Shown: positions 16,464-25,378, numbered from the stretch's first letter. The stretch: DNA of 34,491 nt from Methylobacterium mesophilicum (GCF_022179445.1 NZ_BPQU01000041.1:1-34491), one strand, 5' to 3'. Translations and numbers: made by a program. The notes: generated by a model from the letters alone, not told the origin.

Positions 16464-16736
16464 GGCTCACACGCGCCGCGGTGAATGCCAATCGACATGT
16501 CCCGCGCCTCCGGCTCGACTTCAAAACGACTACCGGACAGTCGCAGGGGCGGCTTAAACGAGTGTTGCGCGACTTGGCCGAATGCGCGGGATGCTTTCCG
16601 TAAGGTAACCAGACTTCCGTGCGCGGGCTTCGTTCACCATGGCGCGCGAAAACCCGAACCGGTTGAGGCGGAGTTCACGAAACCGGACGGATTTTCGCGT
16701 TCGATAGCGCGCGACATCCGCCACGGAGCCCGCCCG

Positions 16737-17057
16737 ATGACTTTCCTGCTGCGCGCCGCGCTGGTGATCGGCGCGCTCTCGTACTGCGCGCTGCTGCGAA
16801 CCGGCGCGGATCCGGCCGCGGAGACCCGCAAGCTCGCCGGCGCGGCCGCCGCCGGCGCCCGGAATGCGGTTCCGGCCGCCCTCGACGCGATCCCGGCGGA
16901 GACCCGGGACCGGGCGGTGCGTGCGGTGCTGGCCCGGGGCCTGATGGCGGAGTTGAGCCGACGCGCCGGCGTGGACGAGCCCGAGCCGGCCTCGAACGAC
17001 ACGCTGGAAGCCTCCGACCGGCAGCCCGCGTGGCGGGGCCCGTCGGATCCGCGCTGA
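16737..17057 (+). CDS. hypothetical membrane-anchored protein
   Basis: A 106-residue protein of unrecognised family. Residues 1-20 form a hydrophobic anchor or signal sequence (TFLLRAALVIGALSYCALL). The rest is Ala/Arg-rich and helical, with an acidic tail and no recognisable catalytic motif. ATG 16737 has GGAG 8 nt upstream. The frame is open upstream to 16485, but that part lacks protein-like character and overlaps the kinase promoter region. It is divergent from the histidine kinase gene. Confidence 0.65.
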   Translation: MTFLLRAALVIGALSYCALLRTGADPAAETRKLAGAAAAGARNAVPAALDAIPAETRDRAVRAVLARGLMAELSRRAGVDEPEPASNDTLEASDRQPAWRGPSDPR

Positions 17058-17067
17058 GATCGGGTTT

Positions 17068-17156
17068 CCAAAGGGCTGAGCCCTTTGGCGGGGTATCGGG
17101 GCGGAGCCTCGATGAAGAAGGGCTCCGCCCTGCACCCGCAAAAGGGCTGAGCCCTT
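17068..17156. repeat. triple palindromic repeat element
   Basis: Three GC-rich palindromes follow each other: 17068-17088 (ccaaagggct, 1 nt, agccctttgg), 17099-17130 (gggcggagcc and ggctccgccc around a 12-nt loop) and 17142-17156 (aagggct, 1 nt, agccctt). The first and third share the core aagggctgagccctt. The element fills the gap between convergent genes. It looks like a dispersed intergenic palindromic repeat and could also act as a bidirectional transcript end. Confidence 0.8.
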
Positions 17157-17178
17157 GTGAATCCCTGATTTCGATACC

Positions 17179-18309
17179 TCAGCCGGCCTCGCCGCCGGTC
17201 GCCCGGAAGGCGCGCATCGGCAGGGGCGGGCGCTGTGCCCCGGCGCGCTCGGGGCCCTGGCGCAGCGTCGCCTCGGGACCGTGCAGCGGCTGGTGGGCCT
17301 CGCTCCGTCCGCGCTCGGCCAGCGGCGTGTCCAGGATCGCCGCGATCAGGTCCCGGGAGGCCGGACGGCTCACGGTCCGGAACAGGCGCACCAGGCCCGA
17401 GACACGCTCGGCCGAGCGCGCCACGCCCTGGTTGAGGGTGAGGAAGATGTAGACCGCCTCCTCCTCGTGCAGGCCGGCGGCGCGCAACCCGAGCGTCAGC
17501 AGGTCGTAGCGTGCCCCGGGATCGGTGACGACGGTGAGGAAGTCGTGGGCGATTCCGAGGCTGTCGGCCAGGGCCGCGATGAAGCGCGGGACGTCCTGGG
17601 CGGCCGAGAGGCCGGTCAGGGTCTCCCCGAGGCCGCGAGGCGGCGGCGGGCAGGGGCGCAGGGCGGCGGTCGCCTCGACGGTCTGGCCGATCACCTCGCG
17701 GCGGATCGGGTCGGCGTGCAGGTAGAGCGGCACGAGGTCGGCGGCCGAGACGTCGGGGCGGGCGAGCAGCCGGTGCGCGAGGTCGGCGACGCCACGGCCG
17801 CGGCTCACGAGGCGTGCGAGTGCCGCGCCGCGCAGGGTGACGCCGACATTGGCGGCGAGCGCCAGGTCGATCTCGATGCGACCTTCGCGGGACAACCCGT
17901 CGACCGCCTCGCGGCTCAGCCCGACCCGGGTGGCGATGCGGGCGGCGACGTCGGATCCGTCGGCGAGGGCGGCTTCGATCAGGCTGTGGCTCAGGACCGG
18001 GGCGAGCGTCACCACCGTGTCGCGCACGGCGCCGCCCCGGAGGGCGAGCGCCTCCAGGACGGCGGGCGGCGTCTCGGGGAAGGGGGCGAGCTTGCGGGCG
18101 ACAACCTCGGCGGTCTCGTCGTCCACCGTGGGGATCAGGCCGCAGGCGAGGGATTCGAAGATCTCGATCTCGGCCCGGTCCCGGCCGGGTGCCCGAACGA
18201 ACAGGTCGGTCTGCACCCGGAGGATCACCGGCTTGAGATCGAGATTCTCGATCCGTGCCAATTCGAGGAGCCCGGACAGGTCCGGCGGAGCGTCGACGGA
18301 TGGGGGCAT
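17179..18309 (-). CDS. DUF2336 domain-containing protein
   Basis: A 376-residue, largely helical protein of the DUF2336 family, common in alphaproteobacteria and of unknown function. It has repeated helical units reminiscent of HEAT-like solenoids, with DRAEIEIFESLACGLIP near the N-terminus and EAVYIFLTLNQGVARS in the C-terminal half. There is no membrane segment. ATG 18307-18309 is chosen; a TTG at 18325-18327 would add six residues. Neither has a good ribosome binding site. It is transcribed alone. Confidence 0.82.
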   Translation of the reverse strand: MPPSVDAPPDLSGLLELARIENLDLKPVILRVQTDLFVRAPGRDRAEIEIFESLACGLIPTVDDETAEVVARKLAPFPETPPAVLEALALRGGAVRDTVVTLAPVLSHSLIEAALADGSDVAARIATRVGLSREAVDGLSREGRIEIDLALAANVGVTLRGAALARLVSRGRGVADLAHRLLARPDVSAADLVPLYLHADPIRREVIGQTVEATAALRPCPPPPRGLGETLTGLSAAQDVPRFIAALADSLGIAHDFLTVVTDPGARYDLLTLGLRAAGLHEEEAVYIFLTLNQGVARSAERVSGLVRLFRTVSRPASRDLIAAILDTPLAERGRSEAHQPLHGPEATLRQGPERAGAQRPPLPMRAFRATGGEAG

Positions 18310-18432
18310 GAGGATCGGTTTACGCAAGACTGCAGTAAGCTCACGCTAACCGCATCGACGTGAATCGACCTTTAAGCCGCCTCCAGCGGTGCCGTGTCGT
18401 CCTGCATCATCCCGGGACCCCGCGGGGATTGG

Positions 18433-18789
18433 TCAGTGCGTCAGCCAGAGCGATAGGGTCAGCACCACCGCGATCGCCACGATGGCACCCGCGAAGGCCG
18501 GCGTGATCCAGGGCGTGCGCTTCTGCATGATCCCGGCCGCGGCCTTTTCGGAGGGCGCGCGCTCGTTCTGCCGCGCCAGGCGGACTTCCTGGGACGTCGG
18601 CGGTGCGCCGCCGGCCTCCTCGCAGGTGCCGAGCGGGGCGGCGCCGACATCGACATGGGGAATCTTGTCGCCGGTCCGCCCGCTGTCGATATCGCCCTTG
18701 AGCTGCGCCGAGGTCGGGTTGTCCGAATCCGGCGGCGGGTCGGCCTGCAGGTTTCCGGGTGACGGCGGGGTTTCGGATCTCAGCAGCAT
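18433..18789 (-). CDS. hypothetical tail-anchored membrane protein
   Basis: A 118-residue protein of unrecognised family. Residues 1-90 are hydrophilic, Pro/Asp-rich and probably disordered. A single hydrophobic helix at about 97-115 (AFAGAIVAIAVVLTLSLWL) ends the protein, so it should be anchored by its C-terminus. ATG 18787-18789 has GGAG 8 nt upstream, which supports real translation. Confidence 0.68.
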   Translation of the reverse strand: MLLRSETPPSPGNLQADPPPDSDNPTSAQLKGDIDSGRTGDKIPHVDVGAAPLGTCEEAGGAPPTSQEVRLARQNERAPSEKAAAGIMQKRTPWITPAFAGAIVAIAVVLTLSLWLTH

Positions 18790-18860
18790 GGGTGGAACTC
18801 CAGTATCTCCGGGTCAACGTCCGATATCCGCTGCCGGCTGCGCCCATGGTGTCGCGGATC

Positions 18861-19322
18861 TCAAGTCTCGCCGGATCCGCGCTTCAGCAACGGCCGCGCG
18901 AGGCTGTGCCCGTCCTCAACGAATCCGGCGGCCTGGCAGAAGGCGCGCAGGTCGTCCTGGCCGGGGCCGGCGCTCAGGACCAGCCGGTCGCACCCGGCCT
19001 GCCGCGCCGCCCGCCCGGCCGCCTTCAGCAGCACCCGGCCGATGCCCCGGCGCCGGGACTCCGCCGCGACCATCAGGGTGGTGATCAGGCCCGTCGCCCG
19101 GGGCGCCTCCAGGGTGCGGACGGGACTGAGCGCGATCAGGCCGCTCGGCGGGCCCCATTCCACCGCCACCAGGGCCGTGCCGCCGCCGCCCTGAAGCGCG
19201 TCGAGCCGGGCCGCCAGGTCCGCCGCGCCGACCGCGACGCCCGCCGCACCCAGGAGATCCGCGAGACCCGGAGCGTCGGACCCCGCGGCGGCGCGGATCT
19301 CCAACCCGTAGCGATTGCCCAA
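18861..19322 (-). CDS. GNAT-family N-acetyltransferase
   Basis: A 153-residue acetyltransferase with the motif A segment TTLMVAAESRRRGIGRVLLK (about residues 81-100) and a C-terminal ending FCQAAGFVEDGHSLARPL. The substrate is unknown. The start is taken as TTG 19320-19322 because GGGAG lies 6 nt upstream and no ATG or GTG is available before the fold begins. Confidence 0.8.
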   Translation of the reverse strand: MGNRYGLEIRAAAGSDAPGLADLLGAAGVAVGAADLAARLDALQGGGGTALVAVEWGPPSGLIALSPVRTLEAPRATGLITTLMVAAESRRRGIGRVLLKAAGRAARQAGCDRLVLSAGPGQDDLRAFCQAAGFVEDGHSLARPLLKRGSGET

Positions 19323-19605
19323 CCCACGCTCCCGTACCGTGTTGCCGGGCGGTCAACGCGAGCCTTCGCGATCGGTCGCATCCGGTGCGTTTCAGATCCG
19401 GCCGCGATCCGCCCCGCCTGCGACGCGGCCCTCCATAACGGGCATGCGCGTCGCGGGGTCGAAAAACGGTCGGCCGCCGCGCCGGCCCGCACCGGACAGG
19501 ATCACGCGGAGCCGGTCCGGCACCGGACGCGCGGTATCGGCTGCGGAACGGGCGTGCCGTTGGCGGCTTTGCACCGCAGCCGAAAGAGTCATGGGAGTGC
19601 GCAGC

Positions 19606-19791
19606 ATGTCGAGCCGGGTGCCGGACCGAACCGAAGACGGGCAGGGCGGCGATGCGCCGGACGCGGGCGGGCGGTCGACCGCGCCCGGCCGTCAGCCCGA
19701 GGCCGACAAGCCCGAGAAGAGCGAGGCCGAGAAAGCCGAGACGGAGCGCGCCGCGGGGGACGTGGCCGACGATCTCGCCGACTTCGCCTGA
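19606..19791 (+). CDS. small disordered hypothetical protein
   Basis: A 61-residue, highly charged protein rich in Glu, Asp, Lys and Gly, ending in DDLADFA. No family is recognised. ATG 19606 has GGGAG 8 nt upstream; an earlier ATG at 19591 would add five residues. It is predicted intrinsically disordered. It is included because of its ribosome binding site and coding-like third-position GC, but it could be spurious. Confidence 0.45.
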   Translation: MSSRVPDRTEDGQGGDAPDAGGRSTAPGRQPEADKPEKSEAEKAETERAAGDVADDLADFA

Positions 19792-19938
19792 CCGGTCGCG
19801 ACGGGGCGATCCCCGGAACGCAGACATGGTTCGGGCGGCGCACGGGGTGTGCGCCGCCCGAATCATCAGTCGGATCGAGGTTCCGTGATCGAGGCCGCCC
19901 GAGACCGGGCGGCTTGCAGGATCAGGCGACGTGCAGGA

Positions 19939-20442
19939 TCAGGCGGTTTCCTTGGCCTTGCGCGGACGGCTCGCCTTCTTCGGCTTCTCGGCCGGCTCCT
20001 CCTCGGGCTCCTGCACCGGCGCCGCGGACTTGCGGCGCTGCTGGCCGAGGCCGAGGCTGCGGGCGAGTTCGGACCGCTGGGCCGAGTAGCTGGCGGCCGT
20101 CGAGGGGTAGTCCCGCGGCAGGCCGAAGCGCTCGCGATACTGCTCGATGGTCAGGCCGTTGCGCGACAGGTGCCGCTTCAGCGTCTTGTAGGGCTTGCCG
20201 TCGATGAACGAGATCAGCGCGTCCGGGGTCACCGACTTGCGGATCTGGGCCGGCGTCGGCTTGTCGGCCGTCTCGGTGACGGCCGCCGCCGGAGCGGAGA
20301 GCTTCGCCAGAGCCGCGTGAACGCCGGCCAGGAGCGCGGGCAATTCGCTGATCGGGACGGAATTATTCGAGACATACGCGGACACGATGTCCGACGCCTG
20401 CTCGATAAAGGTCTGCTGCTGATCTGTGGCGATGTCGTCCAT
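19939..20442 (-). CDS. MucR/Ros-family transcriptional regulator lacking zinc ligands
   Basis: A 167-residue protein of the MucR/Ros family, AT-rich-DNA-binding regulators of exopolysaccharide, motility and cell-cycle genes in Hyphomicrobiales. An N-terminal oligomerisation helix (about 8-48) is followed by the finger-like domain with KTLKRHLSRNGLTIEQYRERFG at about 86-107 and a Lys/Glu-rich tail. The usual ligands are mostly gone: the first Cys is Ser78 and the last His is Asn95, while Asp81 and His91 remain. ATG 20440-20442 has AGGGAG upstream. It is divergent from the thioesterase across a 381-bp gap. Confidence 0.9.
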   Translation of the reverse strand: MDDIATDQQQTFIEQASDIVSAYVSNNSVPISELPALLAGVHAALAKLSAPAAAVTETADKPTPAQIRKSVTPDALISFIDGKPYKTLKRHLSRNGLTIEQYRERFGLPRDYPSTAASYSAQRSELARSLGLGQQRRKSAAPVQEPEEEPAEKPKKASRPRKAKETA

Positions 20443-20823
20443 CGATGTCTCCCTCTATCCGACGGTGGGGCACGGTTCTATCGTCTGTGCAACAAAATCA
20501 AGTCGTCGTCGAGAGTTTCCTTACATAATGCGTCGGCCATGAACACGCATATTACTCAAGCCGTCGGTGCAGCTGAAATCGTCGCCCGAGCAACGCGATG
20601 GCGGCGAACCGCACTTGAACGAGATCCGGTCCTTGTGGTCCGCGGGCGTTACGCCTTCGGGACGCGCCGATCCTGCGGCGTGGTCTGAGAAAAACGTTGC
20701 CCGGTCTCGCAACAAACCCGAAACACGTCGCACGCGGCGGGATCCGGGGCGTGCGCGGGGCACGGGATTGTAGACCGTCGGCCCGATGACGATGTCGGCG
20801 GAAGCAGATCTGGGGATAGCGGC
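20443..20823. other. intergenic region between mucR-like gene and thioesterase
   Basis: A 381-bp divergent promoter region. The part next to the regulator gene (about 20490-20560) is relatively AT-rich and would suit MucR autoregulation. No open frame is convincing and no strong -35/-10 pair stands out. Confidence 0.4.
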
Positions 20824-21234
20824 GTGGATCAACCATCGGAGCGGGGCACGGTCTTCGGCGCCCACATCCCCTTCGTGGATCATTGCGGGATCGAGGCCCT
20901 GGACGTGCGAGAGGGCCGCACCCGGCTGCGCCTCGTCCTGCGGCCCGAGCACGCCAACAACCTCGGCATCGCCCATGGCGGCGTGATCTGCACGCTCCTC
21001 GATGTCGCCCTCGGCACCGCCGCCCGCCTGAAGGCCGGGCGGCCCGTGGTGACCCTGGACATGCAGACGCGGTTCCTCGCACCGGGGCGCGGAACCCTGA
21101 TCGCGGAGGGGCGCGTCACCCGGGCCGGACGCTCGGTGACCTTCTGCGAGGCCGAGATCCGCGACGCGCAGGGCGAGCTGGTGGCGAGCGCCACCGGCCT
21201 GCTCAAGCCCGTGGGCGAGGGCGCCCCGCGCTGA
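20824..21234 (+). CDS. PaaI-family hotdog thioesterase
   Basis: A 136-residue hotdog-fold acyl-CoA thioesterase. The signature is NNLGIAHGGVICTLLDVALG, with HGG at about residues 51-53 and catalytic Asp60, followed by VVTLDMQTRFLAPG. It probably hydrolyses a small or aromatic acyl-CoA; the exact substrate is not deducible. The start GTG 20824 has GGGGA about 7 nt upstream. It lies 71 bp before hemF on the same strand and may be co-transcribed with it. Confidence 0.87.
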   Translation: MDQPSERGTVFGAHIPFVDHCGIEALDVREGRTRLRLVLRPEHANNLGIAHGGVICTLLDVALGTAARLKAGRPVVTLDMQTRFLAPGRGTLIAEGRVTRAGRSVTFCEAEIRDAQGELVASATGLLKPVGEGAPR

Positions 21235-21305
21235 CGCCGGTTCCGGTCCGGCGAATTGTCGCCCGCCGATTGACGCCCCATCGGCACAGTGGGAAAGCCT
21301 ATCGC

Positions 21306-22238
21306 ATGACCATGCCGGACGCCGCCCGCGCAGCCCTGACTGCCCCCCTGTCCGAGGCCGACGTGACGGCCATGAAATCCGAGGCCGCGGCCTGGTTCGC
21401 GACCCTGCGCGACCACATCCTGGCGGCCTTCGAGACCCTGGAGGCCGAGGCCGAGGGGCCGTTCCATCCGGACGCGCCGACGGCACCGGGCACCTTCGAG
21501 AAGACCCCCTGGAGCCGCACCGACCATACCGGCCGGCCCGGCGGCGGCGGCGTCATGGCGATGCTCAAGGGCCGGGTGTTCGAGAAGGCCGGGGTGCACA
21601 TCTCCACGGTCCACGGCGAGTTCGCCCCGGAATTCCGCGCCCAGATGCCCGGCGCCGCCGAGGATCCGCGCTTCTTCGCCACCGGCATCTCGCTGATCGC
21701 GCATCCGTGGAACCCGCATGTGCCGACGGTGCACATGAACACCCGCTTCGTGGTGACCACGAAGGCGTGGTTCGGCGGCGGCGCCGACCTCACGCCGGTC
21801 CTGGTGCGGCGGCGCAGCCAGGACGATCCGGACAGCCGGCACTTCCACGCCTGCCTGGAGCGCGCCTGCGCAGCCCACGGCGTCGACCATGCGGCCTACA
21901 AGGCGTGGTGCGACGAATACTTCCATCTCAAGCACCGCAACGAGCCCCGCGGCATCGGCGGTATCTTTTACGACTATCGCTGGAGCGGAGATCCGCAGGC
22001 GGATCTGGCCTTCACGCGCGACGTCGGCCGCGCCTTCCTGGAAGCCTATCCGAAAATCGTCCGCGACAACGTCCGCAACGCCTGGACCGAGGCCGACCGC
22101 GAGGAGCAGCAGGTCCGGCGCGGGCGCTACGTCGAGTTCAACCTGCTCTACGACCGGGGCACGATCTTCGGGCTGAAGACCGGCGGCAACGTCGCCTCGA
22201 TCCTGTCGTCCCTGCCGCCCACCGTGCGCTGGCCATGA
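21306..22238 (+). CDS. hemF: oxygen-dependent coproporphyrinogen III oxidase
   Basis: A 310-residue HemF converting coproporphyrinogen III to protoporphyrinogen IX with O2 in haem (and chlorophyll) synthesis, in the cytoplasm. Hallmarks are PTVHMNTRFV, WFGGGADLTPV, HLKHRNEPRGIGGIFYDY and RRGRYVEFNLLYDRGT. Length matches the family. Two close ATGs (21306 and 21312) are possible; the first is used. It is followed after 10 bp by a helicase gene. Confidence 0.96.
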   Translation: MTMPDAARAALTAPLSEADVTAMKSEAAAWFATLRDHILAAFETLEAEAEGPFHPDAPTAPGTFEKTPWSRTDHTGRPGGGGVMAMLKGRVFEKAGVHISTVHGEFAPEFRAQMPGAAEDPRFFATGISLIAHPWNPHVPTVHMNTRFVVTTKAWFGGGADLTPVLVRRRSQDDPDSRHFHACLERACAAHGVDHAAYKAWCDEYFHLKHRNEPRGIGGIFYDYRWSGDPQADLAFTRDVGRAFLEAYPKIVRDNVRNAWTEADREEQQVRRGRYVEFNLLYDRGTIFGLKTGGNVASILSSLPPTVRWP

Positions 22239-22248
22239 GGGCGTTCCG

Positions 22249-23367
22249 TTGAGCGCCGGGCTGCCGTCGGCTTTCGCGCCCCAGCAGGATGCGGCGCTGA
22301 AGGCCATCGCCGCCTGGCGGAAGGCGGGCGGAAGCCAGGTGTTCCGGCTGTTCGGCTATGCCGGCACCGGCAAGACCACGCTGGCCCGCCGGATCGCCGA
22401 GGATGTCGACGGCACCGTGGTGTACGGCGCCTTCACCGGCAAGGCGGCCTCGGTGATGCGCCAGAAGGGCTGCTACGACGCCGCCACGATCCACTCGCTG
22501 ATCTACCGCACCAAGGAGGCGGAGGAGGGCGGCCCGACCTTCACGCTGAACCGCTCGGGCCCGGCCGCGAAGGCCGACCTCATCATCATCGACGAGTGCT
22601 CGATGGTCGATTCCGACCTCGGCAACGACCTGCTGTCCTTCGACCGGCCGGTCCTGGTGCTGGGCGACCCCGCGCAGCTGCCCCCCGTGCGCGGCGGCGG
22701 CTTCTTCACGGAGGCCGAGCCCGACGTGATGCTCACCGAGGTGCACCGGCAGGCCAAGGACGACCCGATCGTGCGCATGGCCATGACCGTGCGCGAGGGC
22801 GGACGGCTGGAACTCGGCACCTACGGGCAGAGCCGGATCGTCTCCCGGCGCACGCTGGACCCGGCCGAGGTGCTGGAATGCGACCAGGTCCTGGTCGGCC
22901 TCAACAAGACCCGCCGCCTCTACAACAACCGGCTCCGCGAACTCGCCGGCCACACCGACCCGATGCCGGCGGTGGGCGAGAAGCTGGTGTGTCTCCGCAA
23001 CGACCGGGTGAAGGGCCTGCTCAACGGCTCGACCTGGACGGTGCAGGCCCTGCGCGCGCCGCCGCGCCCGGACCTGATCCGCCTCGACGTCGTCCCCGAG
23101 GACGACCCAGCGCTGCGCCGCCGCGCCACCGACATCAAGGTGCTGCGCGCGATGATCACCGGGAGCGACGAGGAGATCCCGCTGTTCCTGCGCCGCGAGA
23201 CCGATGAGTTCACCTACGGCTACGCGCTGACCGTCCACAAGGCGCAGGGCTCGCAATGGGACCGGGTGACCCTGTTCGACGAATCCTACGCCTTCCGCGA
23301 GCACCGCGCCCGCTGGCTCTACACCGGCCTCACCCGGGCCGCGCAGGCGATCACGATCGTGGTCTGA
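22249..23367 (+). CDS. Dda/RecD-like ATP-dependent DNA helicase
   Basis: A 372-residue superfamily 1B helicase. Walker A is GYAGTGKT at residues 36-43, Walker B is IIIDECS (Asp115-Glu116), and motif VI region YALTVHKAQGSQWD lies in the C-terminal UvrD_C_2 domain. It is shorter than RecD and lacks the N-terminal RecD domains, so it resembles phage T4 Dda or the minimal RecD-like helicases. The start is TTG 22249-22251 with GAGGG 7 nt upstream, overlapping no other gene. It is probably translated from the hemF transcript. Its role in repair or replication is inferred from family. Confidence 0.88.
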   Translation: MSAGLPSAFAPQQDAALKAIAAWRKAGGSQVFRLFGYAGTGKTTLARRIAEDVDGTVVYGAFTGKAASVMRQKGCYDAATIHSLIYRTKEAEEGGPTFTLNRSGPAAKADLIIIDECSMVDSDLGNDLLSFDRPVLVLGDPAQLPPVRGGGFFTEAEPDVMLTEVHRQAKDDPIVRMAMTVREGGRLELGTYGQSRIVSRRTLDPAEVLECDQVLVGLNKTRRLYNNRLRELAGHTDPMPAVGEKLVCLRNDRVKGLLNGSTWTVQALRAPPRPDLIRLDVVPEDDPALRRRATDIKVLRAMITGSDEEIPLFLRRETDEFTYGYALTVHKAQGSQWDRVTLFDESYAFREHRARWLYTGLTRAAQAITIVV

Positions 23368-23384
23368 CCGGCCCACGCCGCCGC

Positions 23385-23413
23385 TTGTGAAGCCCGACCC
23401 CGCGTGCTACGCA
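23385..23413 (+). promoter_or_regulatory. candidate tRNA-Ser promoter
   Basis: TTGTGA at 23385-23390, a 17-nt spacer and TACGCA at 23408-23413 lie about 27 bp before the tRNA. The -10 is poor, but the spacing and position fit. Confidence 0.35.
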
Positions 23414-23439
23414 CCGCCCGTCTCATTGAGGCACCTCGC

Positions 23440-23529
23440 GGAGAGGTGGCAGAGCGGTTGAATGCACCGCACTCGAAATGCGGCATGCCTGCAAGGGCAT
23501 CGGGGGTTCGAATCCCCCCCTCTCCGCCA
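23440..23529 (+). tRNA. tRNA-Ser(CGA)
   Basis: A 90-nt tRNA with acceptor stem ggagagg/cctctcc, D-loop agcggttgaa, anticodon stem ccgca/tgcgg with loop containing CGA at 23474-23476, a long serine-type variable arm, the T-loop ggttcgaatcc, discriminator G and an encoded CCA end. It reads the serine codon UCG, a frequent codon in such GC-rich genomes. Confidence 0.97.
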
Positions 23530-23545
23530 GTCGGATTCCATAAGC

Positions 23546-23571
23546 CGATGCTCTGAACGGAAAGAGCGTCG
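23546..23571 (+). terminator. hairpin downstream of tRNA-Ser
   Basis: A 9-bp stem with one G-T pair (cgatgctct and agagcgtcg, 8-nt loop) lies 17 nt past the tRNA. There is no following U-run, so it may be an RNA-processing or weak termination structure. Confidence 0.35.
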
Positions 23572-23723
23572 CGGCAACAATCGCCGCCCCAGGCTGTAAT
23601 CCAGGTCTTGAAGTAGCGTGTGCCGGCTCGTTTCCGATGTTGCCGGACAACGTGGCAGGTTCCGCGCGAGGGCTGACGCCAAACCGCGTTCGGCGCGGAC
23701 AGCGGGCAGCAGTGGGCTTGGAC

Positions 23724-24896
23724 ATGACTGCACCGGACCTGCCGCCGCTGGACGCGGCCGTCCTCCCCGCGGGCATCCGCGCGCGCTTCGTCGCGGGTGT
23801 GAACGGCCTGCGCATGCATGTGCTGGAGGCCGGACACGGGGAGCCCGGCCGGCCCTGTCTTCTGCTGCTGCACGGCTTTCCCGAGTTGGCCTATTCCTGG
23901 CGCAAGGTGATGCCGGCCCTCGCGGAGGCCGGGTATCACGTCGTCGCCCCAGACCAGCGTGGCTACGGGCGTACCGCCCCGGGGCCGGTGGCCTACGAGG
24001 CCGACCTCGCGCCCTTCCGCATGCACAACCTGCTCCTCGACGTGCTCTGCCTGCTCGGGGCACTCGGCCGGGAGCGGGTCGCGGCGGTGATCGGGCACGA
24101 TTTCGGCGCCTGGGTCGCGGGCTTCTGCGCCCTGGCCCGGCCCGACGTGTTCGGATCGGTCGTCCTGATGAGCGCGCCGTTCGTGGGGGCACCCACCCGC
24201 GACGCCCTGGCGGACAGCCTGACTCCGCCCGCACAGGATCCGATCCACGCGGCTCTGGCCGGTCTGCCGCGCCCGCGCGCGCACTACCACCGCTACTTCG
24301 CCTCCCCGGCCGCGGCACCCGACATGGACGGCAGCCCGACACAGGTTGCCGCGTTCCTGCGCGCCTACTTCCATCACAAGAGCGCCGACTGGCCGGGCAA
24401 CCCGCCGCATCCGCTCTCGGGCTGGACGGCCGAGGCCCTCGCCGAGATGCCGACCTACTACGTCATGGACCTCGGCCGGAGCATGCCCGCGACGGTGGCG
24501 CCCGAAGGGCCGGAGGACGGGGGCGCCGGCTGCGCGTGGCTCACCGATCGGGAACTCGGCGTCTACGCGACGGAGTATGCGCGCACCGGCTTCCAGGGCC
24601 CCCTGCAGGGCTATCGCTGCCGCATGGATGGGAGCCTCGCGCGCGATCTCGGGCGGTTCGCGAGTCGGCGCATCGAGGGGCCGGCGCTTTTCGTGGCCGG
24701 GCGTCGCGACTGGGGTCCGTTTCAGGCACCGGGCGCCTTGGAGCGGATGGGCACGCGGGCCTGCGCCGATTTCCTCGGCTGCCATGTCGTGGAGGGGGCC
24801 GGACATTGGGTCCAGCAGGAGCAGCCGCAGGCCGTCTCCGACCTGCTGCTCGCGTTCCTCCGGTCTCACGCGGCCGGACCGGCCCTCCGGGCTTGA
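23724..24896 (+). CDS. alpha/beta hydrolase, epoxide-hydrolase-like
   Basis: A 390-residue alpha/beta-fold hydrolase. Visible are HGFPE at residues 50-54 (oxyanion hole), DQRGYGRT near 77-84, the nucleophile elbow GHDFG with Asp126, and a C-terminal catalytic His in EGAGHWVQQEQP. An Asp nucleophile points to epoxide hydrolase or haloacid/haloalkane dehalogenase-type chemistry, not esterase activity. HGFPE favours epoxide hydrolase. It is longer than typical (about 320), the extra length lying in the cap region. ATG 23724 is chosen where similarity begins; the frame is open upstream to 23637. The substrate is unknown. Confidence 0.85.
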   Translation: MTAPDLPPLDAAVLPAGIRARFVAGVNGLRMHVLEAGHGEPGRPCLLLLHGFPELAYSWRKVMPALAEAGYHVVAPDQRGYGRTAPGPVAYEADLAPFRMHNLLLDVLCLLGALGRERVAAVIGHDFGAWVAGFCALARPDVFGSVVLMSAPFVGAPTRDALADSLTPPAQDPIHAALAGLPRPRAHYHRYFASPAAAPDMDGSPTQVAAFLRAYFHHKSADWPGNPPHPLSGWTAEALAEMPTYYVMDLGRSMPATVAPEGPEDGGAGCAWLTDRELGVYATEYARTGFQGPLQGYRCRMDGSLARDLGRFASRRIEGPALFVAGRRDWGPFQAPGALERMGTRACADFLGCHVVEGAGHWVQQEQPQAVSDLLLAFLRSHAAGPALRA

Positions 24897-25085
24897 TCGC
24901 GCGCCGCGTCGCACTCGAGATAGGCCCGCCGCGCGTTCGCCGCCTCGGTCGCACCCGGCGGCGCACCGAGGGGCGGAATGGGCCTGGGCAGCGCTGCGAT
25001 TTCCCCGCATGTCTCGCGCCCGCCCCCGGGAGGTCCGTCGCGCGCCGCCTCCCGAACCGCAATCACCGACACGACAGGATTTCCC

Positions 25086-25268
25086 ATGGCCGGCCTCAAG
25101 GACAAGCGTGGCTTCATCGATAAGGACCGGCTCGATCTATCGGAACGCAAGGCCATCGAGTTCTGGATGAAGCGCTGGGGCGTCACCCAGGACCAGCTGA
25201 TCGCGGCGCACCGGAAGGTCGGCCGGATGACGAAGGACATCGCCGTCGAGCTGGGCAAGAAGCGGTAG
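25086..25268 (+). CDS. DUF3606 domain protein
   Basis: A 60-residue basic protein of the DUF3606 family, small proteins of unknown function in proteobacteria. The core is DLSERKAIEFWMKRWGVTQD followed by QLIAAHRKVG. AGGA lies 6 nt before ATG 25086. It is a free-standing gene, convergent with the amidase. Confidence 0.82.
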   Translation: MAGLKDKRGFIDKDRLDLSERKAIEFWMKRWGVTQDQLIAAHRKVGRMTKDIAVELGKKR

Positions 25269-25378
25269 GCGCACACGCGCCCCGACGGGACAGCTCGTCG
25301 GGTCGGGGCGTCGATCGGGAGTCGGAGGCAGCATCCGGCTTCGTGAAGGCCATCCCGCAGGACGCACGCCACGGCGCC

